From NCBI RefSeq assembly GCF_016907835.1, contig NZ_JAFBCT010000001.1:434001-498000 (forward strand): 64,000 nucleotides of DNA, in the 5' to 3' direction. Below, piece after piece: positions 1 through 8,085 of this stretch; within the stretch, counting starts at the first letter, position 1, and each line of letters opens with the position of its first letter. Made by a program: the position numbers and the translations under genes. This stretch comes from Agromyces cerinus. Its GTDB lineage: Bacteria; Actinomycetota; Actinomycetes; Actinomycetales; Microbacteriaceae. Under the pieces are notes generated by a model. The model saw only the letters and a list, made by a program, of their open reading frames with translations, had not been told where the DNA came from and searched no databases.

Positions 1-336
1 TGCCCCGTGCCGGTCGAGATCGACGTGCAGCCCGAGGGGCGGCTCCCCGAGGTGGTCGAGTCGACGGCGTACTTCGTGGTCTCCGAGGCGCTCGCGAACG
101 TCGCGAAGCACGCGCAGGCGACCCGGGGCTGGGTGCGCGCCGCCCTCATCGACGGCGAGCTCGAGCTCGTGGTGCGCGACAACGGGGTCGGCGGGGCATC
201 CGCCGAGGGCAGCGGCATGCTGGGCATCGCCGACCGGGTCGACGCCGTCGGCGGACGGTTCCGCCTCGAGAGCCCGCCGGGGGCGGGAACGACGATCACC
301 ATCCGGATCCCGCTCGGCCGGTTCACCTCCCCCTGA
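1..336 (+). CDS. C-terminal part of a NarL-type sensor histidine kinase (5' end outside window)
   Basis: The reading frame is open from base 1, so only about the last 111 residues are present. They form a GHKL ATPase domain: an N-box-like SEALANVAKHAQA, then DNGVGG and a G-rich lid region (GSGMLGIADRV), ending in GTTITIRIPL. This is the typical end of HisKA_3/NarL-family kinases, which phosphorylate a LuxR-type response regulator in the cytoplasm. The sensor part and the partner regulator must lie upstream of the window; no regulator follows on the + strand. The gene downstream is convergent. The substrate or signal cannot be told from this fragment. Confidence 0.85.
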   Translation, partial: CPVPVEIDVQPEGRLPEVVESTAYFVVSEALANVAKHAQATRGWVRAALIDGELELVVRDNGVGGASAEGSGMLGIADRVDAVGGRFRLESPPGAGTTITIRIPLGRFTSP

Positions 337-372
337 TGCGGGGATCGGCCGCGCAGCGCTGACCTGTCGAGG

Positions 373-690
373 TCAGCCGCGCCAGCGGCACGCCGCGAGA
401 TCGATGCGGTAGCCGTCGTCGTCGGACGAGGGGCGGAGCGGGGTGCCCTCGGCGTCGTAATGCCGCCGTGCTCGTTCGGCATGCCCGGCGGGCGGGCGCC
501 CGCCCGCGCGCACGACCCGCCACCACGGCACGTCGCCGCCGGAGCGCGCCATCACCTGCCCGACGGCGCGTGCGCCGCGCGAGCCGAGCAGCGCCGCGAC
601 ATCGCCATAGGTCGCGACCTGCCCCGCGGGAATGTCGGCGACGACCACGAGCACCGCCTCGACGAACCCCTCGGCATGCTGCTGCGGCAT
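373..690 (-). CDS. Alkyltransferase-like protein (ATL/MGMT family DNA-binding domain)
   Basis: A 105-residue protein equal to the C-terminal DNA-binding domain of O6-alkylguanine transferases, with IPAGQVATYGDVAALLG (helix-turn-helix and Tyr that flips the base) and the active-site loop PWWRVV at residues 55-60. MGMT enzymes have PCHRVV; here the acceptor Cys is Trp, so the protein cannot take up the alkyl group. Known ATL proteins bind alkylated guanine and hand it to nucleotide excision repair. The ATG at 690 was chosen because the upstream in-frame residues are Arg-rich and shadow the neighbouring gene. It lies downstream of and on the same strand as the GNAT gene, 29 bases apart. Confidence 0.8.
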   Translation of the reverse strand: MPQQHAEGFVEAVLVVVADIPAGQVATYGDVAALLGSRGARAVGQVMARSGGDVPWWRVVRAGGRPPAGHAERARRHYDAEGTPLRPSSDDDGYRIDLAACRWRG

Positions 691-719
691 CCGCTGCGCC
701 TGATCGCCCGGGTGCCTCG

Positions 720-1172
720 TCAGAGTTCGAGCGCGCCGATGACGTCGCCGTACGCGGTCTCGCCGATGTCGGTGAAGCCGATGCGGTGGAAGAACGCCTC
801 GGGGCCCTCTTCGCCCGGCTCCCACAGCACGGTGATGCGGTCGAACCCGCGGTGCTTGGCCTCTTCGGCGAGCGCCGTCGCGAGGAACCGGCCGACGCCC
901 TTGCCCTGCACCTCGGCGTCGACGTTGATGCGCCAGATGCAGGCCCGGAACTCCTCGTGCTCGTTCTCGGGGTCGAAGTTGCCGTGGATGAAGCCGACGA
1001 CGCGATCCTCGAGCAGGGCGACGCGCTGCCAGGCGGTGGCGGGGTTCACGACCGAGGACTCGGCGGAGTAGGTGACCGGGGCGATGAACTGCTCCTGGCC
1101 GGGCTTGAGCGACAACGAGTTCGCCGCCACGATGTTCGACGCCGACAGATCTTCCAGTCTCAGCTCAGCCAT
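720..1172 (-). CDS. GNAT family N-acetyltransferase
   Basis: A 150-residue GNAT-fold acyltransferase that uses acetyl-CoA; substrate unknown. The acetyl-CoA pyrophosphate loop is visible as QGKGVG at residues 89-94 (Q/RxxGxG/A motif), preceded by the beta-strand IWRINVDAEV and followed by a typical helix and the C-terminal FFHRIGFTDIGE motif. Overall layout resembles the SpeG/PaiA-like stand-alone enzymes, but that is not enough to name a substrate. The ATG at 1172 is the only good start. The gene diverges from the lipoprotein gene at 1301 and is followed by the ATL gene. Confidence 0.75.
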   Translation of the reverse strand: MAELRLEDLSASNIVAANSLSLKPGQEQFIAPVTYSAESSVVNPATAWQRVALLEDRVVGFIHGNFDPENEHEEFRACIWRINVDAEVQGKGVGRFLATALAEEAKHRGFDRITVLWEPGEEGPEAFFHRIGFTDIGETAYGDVIGALEL

Positions 1173-1300
1173 GCGCCAAGGCTAACCCGTGGGGCCGCCG
1201 CGTCGGTAGCCGAGAGCCAACAAAGCCGCACCGCCGCGGTGCGCGCGGAGCCACTGATAGTCTCTCGCGGGTTGTCGGTCGTCGGAGGAGATGGGACGTC

Positions 1301-1924
1301 ATGCGTCGAGGGTTCATGTGGTCGGGTCTGGTGATCGCCTCGGCGATGCTGCTGAGCGGATGCGCGTCGAGCGCCGAATCGGTGCCGAGCGCCGAGCCGA
1401 CCGCTGCGGTGCCCGACGTCTCGGCCGCTGATCGGCTGCCGACCGCCGAGGACCTGCCGGACGGCTGGATCGCGCAGCCCGACGCCGAGTCCGAACCGAC
1501 GGACGACCCGGGTGACGCCGCGGATTCCGACGATTCGCGAGGAGTGTGCGGCGGCGACTTCTCGGGCGACGTGTCGGTCGAGCCCGACGCCTCGCGGATG
1601 TTCGACCTCGAATGGATGGCCGCCCAGCTCTCGGTCTCGATCGTGCAGGACTCCGACGAGGACTGGCAGGCGCTCGTCGAGCAGATCGCCGAAGACGGCG
1701 CCGAGTGCGACGGACCGGTGAGCCTCGCCGATCTCAGCGACCCCGAGTCGGGCGTCGTCGTGCTGCTCGCCGACACGGGCGGGACGACGCCCGACCACCT
1801 CACCTACAGCCTGATCACCGATGGGGACGACCTGCTCGTCGTCGGCACCTACTCGACGGTGCAGCTCCAGCGCGCCATGATCGACGAACTGCTCACGGAC
1901 ATCCGCGACAAGGCCGGCATCTGA
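1301..1924 (+). CDS. Predicted secreted lipoprotein, function unknown
   Basis: A 207-residue protein with a lipoprotein signal: MRR, a hydrophobic core of about 12 residues, and lipobox LLSGC with Cys20. The mature part is acidic and Asp/Glu-rich (residues 60-80) with two Cys residues (CGGDF and ECDG regions) that could form a disulphide. No recognised domain. A GGAGGAG ribosome-binding site lies 9 bases before the ATG. It stands alone between the divergent GNAT gene and icd, and the intergenic region carries a GATAGT -10-like box near 1255. Confidence 0.75.
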   Translation: MRRGFMWSGLVIASAMLLSGCASSAESVPSAEPTAAVPDVSAADRLPTAEDLPDGWIAQPDAESEPTDDPGDAADSDDSRGVCGGDFSGDVSVEPDASRMFDLEWMAAQLSVSIVQDSDEDWQALVEQIAEDGAECDGPVSLADLSDPESGVVVLLADTGGTTPDHLTYSLITDGDDLLVVGTYSTVQLQRAMIDELLTDIRDKAGI

Positions 1925-2038
1925 GCTGCAACTCTCTCGATGTCGAGATATTCGAGCGACGCGGTAAGCTGGCAGACGGCGTGTCCGACCGCCCGCACAC
2001 TTCCCCGTTTCCCCCAGTAGATCCAAGGAGAGACCCTC

Positions 2039-3256
2039 TTGTCCAAGATCAAGGTTGAAGGCACCGTCGTCGAACTCGACGGCGACGAGATGACGCGCAT
2101 CATCTGGCAGGCCATCAAAGACACGCTCATCCACCCCTACCTCGACGTGAACCTCGAGTACTACGACCTCTCGATCCAGAAGCGCGACGAGACCGACGAC
2201 CAGATCACCATCGACGCGGCCCACGCCATCCAGAAGCACGGCGTCGGCGTCAAGTGCGCGACGATCACGCCCGACGAGGCGCGCGTCGAGGAGTTCGGCC
2301 TGAAGAAGATGTGGAAGTCGCCGAACGGCACGATCCGCAACATCCTCGGCGGTGTCATCTTCCGCGAGCCGATCATCATCTCGAACATCCCGCGCCTCGT
2401 GCCCGGCTGGAACAAGCCGATCATCATCGGCCGTCACGCCTTCGGCGACCAGTACCGCGCCACCGACTTCCTCTTCAAGGGCGAGGGCACCCTCTCGGTC
2501 TCGTTCACCCCGAAGGATGGCGGCGAGCCGCAGCAGTTCGAGGTCTACCAGTCCCCGGGCGACGGCATCGCGCAGGTGCAGTACAACCTCGACGCCTCGA
2601 TCCGCGACTTCGCCCGCGCCTCGCTGAACTACGGCCTCTCGCGCAACTACCCGGTGTACCTCTCGACGAAGAACACGATCCTGAAGGCGTACGACGGCCG
2701 CTTCAAGGACATCTTCCAGGAGATCTTCGACACCGAGTTCAAGGAGCAGTTCGACGCAGCGGGCCTCACCTACGAGCACCGCCTCATCGACGACATGGTC
2801 GCCTCGGCCATGAAGTGGGAGGGCGGCTACGTCTGGGCTTGCAAGAACTACGATGGCGACGTGCAGTCCGACACCGTCGCGCAGGGCTTCGGCTCGCTCG
2901 GCCTCATGACCTCGGTGCTCGCCACTCCCGACGGCAAGGTCGTCGAGGCCGAGGCGGCGCACGGCACCGTGACGCGTCACTACCGCCAGCACCAGGCCGG
3001 CAAGCCGACCTCGACGAACCCGATCGCCTCGATCTTCGCCTGGACGCGCGGCCTCGCGCACCGCGGCAAGCTCGACGGCAACCCCGAGCTCATCGAGTTC
3101 GCCGCCACCCTCGAAGACGTCGTCATCACGACCGTCGAGTCGGGCGCCATGACGAAGGACCTCGCGCTCCTCGTCGGCCCCGAGCAGGGCTACCAGACGA
3201 CCGAGGAGTTCCTCGCAACGCTGGCCGACAACCTGAAGGCGCGCATCGCCGCGTAG
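2039..3256 (+). CDS. icd: NADP-dependent isocitrate dehydrogenase
   Basis: A 405-residue dimeric isocitrate dehydrogenase of the eukaryote-like (type II) subfamily, oxidatively decarboxylating isocitrate to 2-oxoglutarate in the TCA cycle with NADP+. The substrate-binding loop SPNGTIRN is at residues 94-101, followed by [12 protein letters not shown]; the metal/isocitrate region DDMVA and the C-terminal [11 protein letters not shown] coenzyme loop (His/Arg type, as in NADP enzymes) are clear. Translation starts at a TTG (2039) set 7 bases after AAGGAGAG, which gives the family's usual MSKIKV N-terminus. A TAAGCT -10 box lies at 1965-1970. Followed by a strong terminator hairpin. Confidence 0.95.
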   Translation: MSKIKVEGTVVELDGDEMTRIIWQAIKDTLIHPYLDVNLEYYDLSIQKRDETDDQITIDAAHAIQKHGVGVKCATITPDEARVEEFGLKKMWKSPNGTIRNILGGVIFREPIIISNIPRLVPGWNKPIIIGRHAFGDQYRATDFLFKGEGTLSVSFTPKDGGEPQQFEVYQSPGDGIAQVQYNLDASIRDFARASLNYGLSRNYPVYLSTKNTILKAYDGRFKDIFQEIFDTEFKEQFDAAGLTYEHRLIDDMVASAMKWEGGYVWACKNYDGDVQSDTVAQGFGSLGLMTSVLATPDGKVVEAEAAHGTVTRHYRQHQAGKPTSTNPIASIFAWTRGLAHRGKLDGNPELIEFAATLEDVVITTVESGAMTKDLALLVGPEQGYQTTEEFLATLADNLKARIAA

Positions 3257-3271
3257 TCGAAACGCCTCGAG

Positions 3272-3306
3272 ACGGGGGTCGGATGCCGCTGGCATCCGGC
3301 CCCCGT
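3272..3306 (+). terminator. Transcription terminator after icd
   Basis: Perfect 16-bp stem with one G-T pair (3272-3287 with 3291-3306) and a GCT loop, 15 bases past the icd stop. The inner part is a copy of the GGATGCC/GGCATCC element found at several other gene ends in this window. No T-tract follows, as is common in high-G+C actinobacteria. Confidence 0.8.
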
Positions 3307-3400
3307 TCCGTTTCCGTCCGCCCGCTCGGGGGAGTGCCGGAATCGCGCGCACCCGGGGCGGGCGATCGACCGGACGGCGGAACGAGGGGAGGATGGACGC

Positions 3401-5281
3401 ATGGCACGCCTTCTGAAGCTCGCACGCCGGTACTGGGTCGTGACCCTCACACTCGGCATCGGTCTCGCCGGCATCGTCCTCGCGCTCACTGGGGCGGGCA
3501 GCGCCGTGCCGTGGATCTTCAGCGTCTACGCCCTCGGCGTCGCGGCCTGGCAGGCCGTCGGCATGATTCGCGACATCCTGCGCGGGCATTGGGGCCTCGA
3601 CATCCTCGCGGTCACCGCGATCGTCGCGACGGTGCTCGTCGGGGAGTACATCGCCGCCCTCCTCGTCGTGCTCATGCTCACGGGCGGGGCCGCGCTCGAG
3701 GACTACGCCAACCGCCGCGCCAAGCGCGAGCTCGACGCGCTCCTGACGCGATCGCCGCAGCACGCGCACCGCATGGAGGGCGACGCCATCGTCGAGGTGC
3801 TCGCGGCCGACGTGCAGGTCGGCGATGTGCTGCTCGTGCGGCCGAGCGAGATCGTGCCGGTCGACGCGACGCTGCGTTCGCACGAGGCGAGCTTCGACGA
3901 GTCGTCGATCACGGGGGAGCCCGTGCCGGTCGAGAAGCAGGCCGGCGATCTGGTGCTGAGCGGTTCGGTCAACGGCCAGTCCGCGGTCGAGGTCGTCGCC
4001 GCGGCATCCGCTGCCGACAGCCAGTACCAGCAGATCGTGGCCCTCGTCACCGCGGCGGCCGAGTCGAAGGCCCCGGTCGTGCGGCTGGCCGATCGCTACG
4101 CCGTGCCGTTCACCGTCTTCTCGCTCGCGCTCGCCGGGGTGGCGTGGTGGGTCTCGGGCGACCCTGTGCGCTTCGCCGAGGTGCTCGTGCTCGCCACTCC
4201 GTGCCCCCTGCTCATCGCGGCACCGGTCGCGTTCATCGGCGGCATGAGCCGCTCCGCGAGGAACGGCGTGATCGTGAAGGGCGGCGGAGTGCTCGAGCAG
4301 CTCGCCGCGGCGAAGACCGCCGTCTTCGACAAGACCGGCACGCTCACGTACGGCGCGCCGACGCTCGTCGCGATCCGCCCGGAACCGGGCTTCGGCGAAG
4401 ACGAGCTGCTCGCAGCGGTCGCCTCGGCCGAGCAGTACTCCTCCCATGTGCTCGCGACCTCGATGATCGAGGCGGCGAAGCATCGCGGTCTGCCGCTCGT
4501 CGAGGCCGAGTGGGCGCGCGAGGCCGCGACGAACGGCGTGGCGGCGAAACTCGGCGGGCGCGAGGTCGTCGTCGGCAAGTTCGCGTTCGTGCAGGAGCAC
4601 GCGCCAGGCGCCGAGCGCACCGCCATCGCGCCGGGCGAGCTCGCCGTCTACGTCGCCGTCGACGGGCGCTTCGCCGGGGCGATCCTCGCGAGCGACCGCC
4701 TGCGCGACAACGCGCATGCCACGCTCGCGCGTCTGGGCGAGCTCGGCGTGCACCAGACGATGATGCTCACCGGCGACGCGAAGGCGACCGCCGACCACAT
4801 CGCCGCAGAGCTCGGCATCACGAGGGTGCGTGCCGACTGCCTGCCCGCCGACAAGGTCGCGGAGGTCGCGGCGATCGCCGAGCGGCCGGTCATCATGGTC
4901 GGCGACGGCGTGAACGACGCGCCGGTGCTCGCCGCGGCCGACGTCGGCATCGCGATGGGGGCGAAGGGTGCGACGGCGGCGAGCGAGTCGGCGTCGGCGG
5001 TGATCCTCGTCGACGATATCTCGCGCACGGCGAAGGCGGTCGAGATCGGCCGCGACACGGTGCGCATCGCGTTGCAGAGCATCTGGCTCGGCATCATGGT
5101 GAGCATCGGGCTGATGATCATCGCCGCGTTCGGCGTGATCCCCGCGACGATCGGCGCCCTCCTGCAGGAGGTGGTCGACCTCGTGACGATCCTCGCGGCG
5201 CTCCGGGCGATCGGGGGCCGGCTCGACGCGAAGTCGGACGCGGCGGACCGGCGCATCCGCTCACTGGTCACAACTCGGTAA
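3401..5281 (+). CDS. P1B-type heavy-metal-transporting ATPase with TPC(X)6P motif
   Basis: A 626-residue integral-membrane ATPase that exports or imports a transition metal by an Asp-phosphorylation cycle. Visible: actuator TGE at 171-173, membrane metal motif TPC-x6-P starting at 266, phosphorylation site DKTGT with Asp310, TGD at 457-459, and GDGVND at 501-506. There is no N-terminal CxxC metal-binding domain, and the usual HP dipeptide of P1B pumps is HV here (349-350, SSHVLA). CPC marks Cu/Zn/Cd pumps and SPC Co pumps; TPC(X)6P was assigned to the rare P1B-5 class, so a Ni/Co/Fe-type substrate is possible but unproven. Stands alone after icd; ATG 3401 follows GAGGGGAGG. Confidence 0.85.
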   Translation: MARLLKLARRYWVVTLTLGIGLAGIVLALTGAGSAVPWIFSVYALGVAAWQAVGMIRDILRGHWGLDILAVTAIVATVLVGEYIAALLVVLMLTGGAALEDYANRRAKRELDALLTRSPQHAHRMEGDAIVEVLAADVQVGDVLLVRPSEIVPVDATLRSHEASFDESSITGEPVPVEKQAGDLVLSGSVNGQSAVEVVAAASAADSQYQQIVALVTAAAESKAPVVRLADRYAVPFTVFSLALAGVAWWVSGDPVRFAEVLVLATPCPLLIAAPVAFIGGMSRSARNGVIVKGGGVLEQLAAAKTAVFDKTGTLTYGAPTLVAIRPEPGFGEDELLAAVASAEQYSSHVLATSMIEAAKHRGLPLVEAEWAREAATNGVAAKLGGREVVVGKFAFVQEHAPGAERTAIAPGELAVYVAVDGRFAGAILASDRLRDNAHATLARLGELGVHQTMMLTGDAKATADHIAAELGITRVRADCLPADKVAEVAAIAERPVIMVGDGVNDAPVLAAADVGIAMGAKGATAASESASAVILVDDISRTAKAVEIGRDTVRIALQSIWLGIMVSIGLMIIAAFGVIPATIGALLQEVVDLVTILAALRAIGGRLDAKSDAADRRIRSLVTTR

Positions 5282-5316
5282 CACCACGAGGAAATCGCGG
5301 CGAACTCTTGCGAAGG

Positions 5317-5343
5317 GTTTGTTCGTAAGGTTTACTAACAAAC
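5317..5343. promoter_or_regulatory. 27-bp near-perfect palindrome and promoter at the ROK regulator start
   Basis: The arms GTTTGTT-GTAA and TTAC-AACAAAC are perfect complements except for one position (C versus T) around a GGT centre. The palindrome ends at the base before the GTG start codon. A TTGCGA -35 (5308-5313), 17-base spacer and TTTACT -10 (5331-5336) predict transcription beginning at about the GTG, so the operator covers the core promoter and the message would be leaderless (no ribosome-binding site is visible). Likely autoregulatory ROK operator. Confidence 0.7.
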
Positions 5344-6594
5344 GTGACTGCAACGGATGCACAGCGAGGCCCGGTCACGGAGCCGACGCCCCCCACCTCT
5401 CCGGTGGCCTCCGAACTGCACGCCGCATCCACGCCCGGCGCCGTCATCTTCGGCCGCTCGCGCGCCCTCCGTCCCACCGGCAAGGTGCTGCCCGAGCATG
5501 CCCGCACCCACAACCGCGCACTCGTGCTGCAGACCCTCTACTCGGCAGGCGCGCAGAGCCGAGCGGATGTCGCGCGCGAGACCGGCCTCACCCGGGTCAC
5601 GATCTCCGACCTCGTCGCCGATCTCATCGCCGAGGGCCTCGTGATCGAGCTCGGGCAGCGCGAAGACGTCCGCCCCGGCAAGCCGGCCACGCTCATCGAC
5701 GTCGACCGCGAGGCGTTCCACATCATCGGGGTCGATCTCTCGGAGCACGAGGTGTTCCGCGGTGCGGTGGTCGGTCTCGACAGCCAGATCATCGATCGCG
5801 ACGAGGTCTGCCGCGACGGCGCCACCGGCGAGTCGGCCGTGCTCCTCGTCGAGGCGCTCGTCGAACGCCTGCTCGCCCGCACCTCGACCCCCGTGCTCGG
5901 TATCGGCATCGGTTCGCCCGGTGTCGTCGACCCGCACGGGGTCGTGCGCTCGGCCCCGAACCTCGGCTGGAGCGACGTCGCCCTGCAGGCCCGCCTCGCC
6001 GCCCGCTTCGCGCTGCCCGTGCACGTCGCCAACGACGCGAACGTCGCCGTGCTCGCCGAGCACGGCTCCTCCGATCACGACGACCTGCTGCTCGTCAAGG
6101 TCGGCCACGGTGTCGGCGCCGGCCTGATCATCGGCGGACGACCGGTCGTCGGGGGCGGCTTCGCGGCCGGCGAGATCGGCCACGTCGTCGTCGGCACCGA
6201 CAGCGGACCCCGCTGCGCCTGCGGCAGAGACGGATGCCTCGAGGCCTGGGTGGCCGCACCGCGGCTGACCGCGCAGCTCGCCGAACTCGACGGCGACGGC
6301 GGCACCGGCGCCGCGGCATCCGCTCGTGACGACATCCTCCGCGAGGCCGGCCGACGACTCGGCATCGTGCTCGCACCCGTGGTCGGCGCACTGAACCTCT
6401 CCGAGGTCGTGTTGAGCGGCCCGGCCCAACTGCTTGACGGCGTGTTCCACGAGGCCGCCGTCGACACGCTCCGGAAGCGGACGATGACGGAATTCAACCG
6501 TGATCTGAGGCTCCGGATGTCCGAGCAGGCGGAGGACATCGTCCTTCGCGGCGCGGCCGTCATGGTCCTTTCCGGACAACTCGGGGTCACCTAG
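5344..6594 (+). CDS. ROK family transcriptional regulator (NagC/XylR type)
   Basis: A 416-residue repressor/activator with an unusually long, Pro-rich N-terminal segment (about 50 residues), a winged helix-turn-helix (about 57-100: ADVARETGLTRVTISDLVADL) and a ROK sugar-kinase-like domain carrying the zinc motif CACGRDGC at 291-298. It sits directly upstream of, and in the same direction as, a sugar ABC-transporter operon with GlcNAc genes, so it probably senses an amino sugar or its phosphate and controls that operon. The GTG start has no Shine-Dalgarno sequence and abuts a 27-bp palindrome, consistent with a leaderless, autoregulated message. A related partial palindrome lies before the GH20 gene at 30961. 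Confidence 0.85.
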   Translation: MTATDAQRGPVTEPTPPTSPVASELHAASTPGAVIFGRSRALRPTGKVLPEHARTHNRALVLQTLYSAGAQSRADVARETGLTRVTISDLVADLIAEGLVIELGQREDVRPGKPATLIDVDREAFHIIGVDLSEHEVFRGAVVGLDSQIIDRDEVCRDGATGESAVLLVEALVERLLARTSTPVLGIGIGSPGVVDPHGVVRSAPNLGWSDVALQARLAARFALPVHVANDANVAVLAEHGSSDHDDLLLVKVGHGVGAGLIIGGRPVVGGGFAAGEIGHVVVGTDSGPRCACGRDGCLEAWVAAPRLTAQLAELDGDGGTGAAASARDDILREAGRRLGIVLAPVVGALNLSEVVLSGPAQLLDGVFHEAAVDTLRKRTMTEFNRDLRLRMSEQAEDIVLRGAAVMVLSGQLGVT

Positions 6595-6669
6595 CTGACC
6601 CGCCATCCGGACGTGTTCACCCGAACCGGTTCCGGCGCACCACACCCCAACCAAGAGAAGGAAACCGCA

Positions 6670-7965
6670 ATGAAGAGGAAGTACGCTGCCGCGGCGATCG
6701 CAACCGCCGCCGCACTCGTTCTCGCCGGTTGCAGCTCGACCGGCGAGCCTGCCGACGACGGGTCTGCAGATGGCCAGAACATCACGCTGTGGCTGATGGG
6801 CGGCGACACGCCCGACGCGCTGCGCGACTACCTGAAGTCCGAGTACGCAGACGCCACCGGTGGCAAGCTGACGATCGAGGAGCAGGGCTGGGGCGACGCG
6901 GTCGCGAAGCTCACCACCGCGCTTCCCGACGCCGCGAACACCCCCGATGTCACCGAGATCGGCAACACCTGGTCGCCGACGTTCACGAACGCGGGCGCCT
7001 TCACCGATCTCTCCGACATGTACGACGAGCTCGGCGGCGACAAGCTGCTGAAGTCGTTCGTCGAGGTCGGCGAGGTCGACGGGGCGCAGTACGCACTGCC
7101 GTACTACTTCGGTTCGCGCTACAACTTCTACCGCAAGGACATCTGGGACGCCGCGGGCAAGACCGTTCCCGCCACGCTCGACGAGTTCGGAGAGACCGTC
7201 ACGTCGCTCCGCACCGACGCGCAGTCGGGCTTCTACATCGGCGGCTCCGACTGGCGCAACGGCATCTCGTGGATCTTCGCCAACGGCGGCGAGCTCGCGG
7301 TGAAGGACGGCGACAAGTGGGTCAGCGCCCTCTCGTCCGACGAGTCGGTCAAGGGCCTCGAGCAGTTCCAGGCCCTCTTCACGGGTGCCTCGAACGCGCC
7401 CGTCACCGAGTTCGACAGCACCCCGTGGGTGAACATCAACAACAACGACGCCACCGGCAAGCCCGAAGCCGCCACGATCATCGCTCCCGGATGGGCGCAC
7501 TGGTCGATCGGCGACCTCGCTCCGGACCCCGCTGACTCGACCAAGACGATCGCGACGTGGAACGACGACGTCTTCGGCACCTTCGTGCTCCCCGGCATCG
7601 ACGGCGGCGTCGCCCCGGTCTTCGCAGGTGGATCGAACATCGCCGTGTCGGCGGCCAGCAAGAACCAGGCCGGCGCCAAGGAGCTCATGAAGATCATCTT
7701 CTCCGAGGAGTACCAGACGATGCTCGGCGAGAACGGGCTCGGCCCGGCCAACCTCGACTACGCGTCGAGCCTCGGCGACGACCAGTTCGCGAAGGCGCTC
7801 ATCGAGTCGGCTGCCGGCTCGAAGCTGACCCCTGCCGCTCCCGGTTGGGCAGCGGTCGAGGGTGCCGGCATCCTCGAGGAGTTCTTCGGCAAGGTCTCGG
7901 GCGGCGGCGACGTCGCCGACCTCGCTGCCGAGTACGACGAGAAGCTGAACGAGCTCCTCAACTAG
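6670..7965 (+). CDS. Extracellular sugar-binding lipoprotein of ABC importer (probable amino sugar, DasA-like)
   Basis: A 431-residue solute-binding protein. The signal peptide ends in lipobox LVLAGC (Cys21), so the protein is lipid-anchored outside the membrane. The mature part has the family-1 fold features ITLWLMGGD, WVNINNNDATGKPEAA and a C-terminal AEYDEKLNELL helix. Gene order binding protein-permease-permease-GH3-ROK kinase-NagB suggests chitobiose/GlcNAc-type ligands, like Streptomyces DasABC; this is inference from neighbours. The ATG at 6670 follows AGAGAAGGA and makes the proper signal peptide. A perfect 10-bp palindrome (GAACCGGTTC, 6623-6632) lies in the short leader. A strong hairpin follows the gene. 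Confidence 0.85.
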   Translation: MKRKYAAAAIATAAALVLAGCSSTGEPADDGSADGQNITLWLMGGDTPDALRDYLKSEYADATGGKLTIEEQGWGDAVAKLTTALPDAANTPDVTEIGNTWSPTFTNAGAFTDLSDMYDELGGDKLLKSFVEVGEVDGAQYALPYYFGSRYNFYRKDIWDAAGKTVPATLDEFGETVTSLRTDAQSGFYIGGSDWRNGISWIFANGGELAVKDGDKWVSALSSDESVKGLEQFQALFTGASNAPVTEFDSTPWVNINNNDATGKPEAATIIAPGWAHWSIGDLAPDPADSTKTIATWNDDVFGTFVLPGIDGGVAPVFAGGSNIAVSAASKNQAGAKELMKIIFSEEYQTMLGENGLGPANLDYASSLGDDQFAKALIESAAGSKLTPAAPGWAAVEGAGILEEFFGKVSGGGDVADLAAEYDEKLNELLN

Positions 7966-7971
7966 CACCGA

Positions 7972-7991
7972 GCGGATGCCGCGGCATCCGC
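7972..7991. repeat. 20-bp perfect palindrome GCGGATGCCGCGGCATCCGC
   Basis: Perfect self-complementary 20-mer just after the binding-protein stop. The same or nearly the same core (GGATGCC...GGCATCC) recurs at 3280-3298, 13262-13287, 28146-28185, 50323-50340 (inside dipZ) and 59819-59856, mostly at gene ends, where it forms hairpins. Probably a dispersed terminator-like element of this lineage. Confidence 0.75.
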
Positions 7992-8005
7992 AACCTGCAA
8001 CACGC

Positions 8006-8037
8006 GGGGCCGCGGGCGAGTCTTCGCCCGCGGCCCC
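8006..8037 (+). terminator. Intra-operon hairpin between binding protein and permeases
   Basis: A 14-bp perfect G+C stem (8006-8019 with 8024-8037) closed by a GTCT loop. It lies between the binding-protein gene and the first permease, so it may stop part of the transcripts or protect the 3' end of the upstream message. That would give more binding protein than permease, as is usual for ABC importers. Confidence 0.75.
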
Positions 8038-8085
8038 ACCCATGAAGTCCGTGACACCAGCACCACTCGAAAGGAGGATGAGACC

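Noticed and set aside
1160-4798. A 1212-codon open frame on the minus strand
   Set aside because: It runs opposite to the lipoprotein, icd and the metal ATPase, is Arg/Gly/Asp-rich with no domain, and is an effect of high third-position G+C.
2254-5328. A 1024-codon open frame on the + strand overlapping icd and the ATPase
   Set aside because: It is almost only Arg/Pro/Gly/Ala/His, in the wrong frame relative to two clear enzymes.
6623-6632. GAACCGGTTC as a DasR-type operator of the GlcNAc operon
   Set aside because: A perfect 10-bp palindrome, but it does not resemble the DasR site (ACTGGTCTAGACCACT-like) and no DasR gene is in the window; left as a note only.
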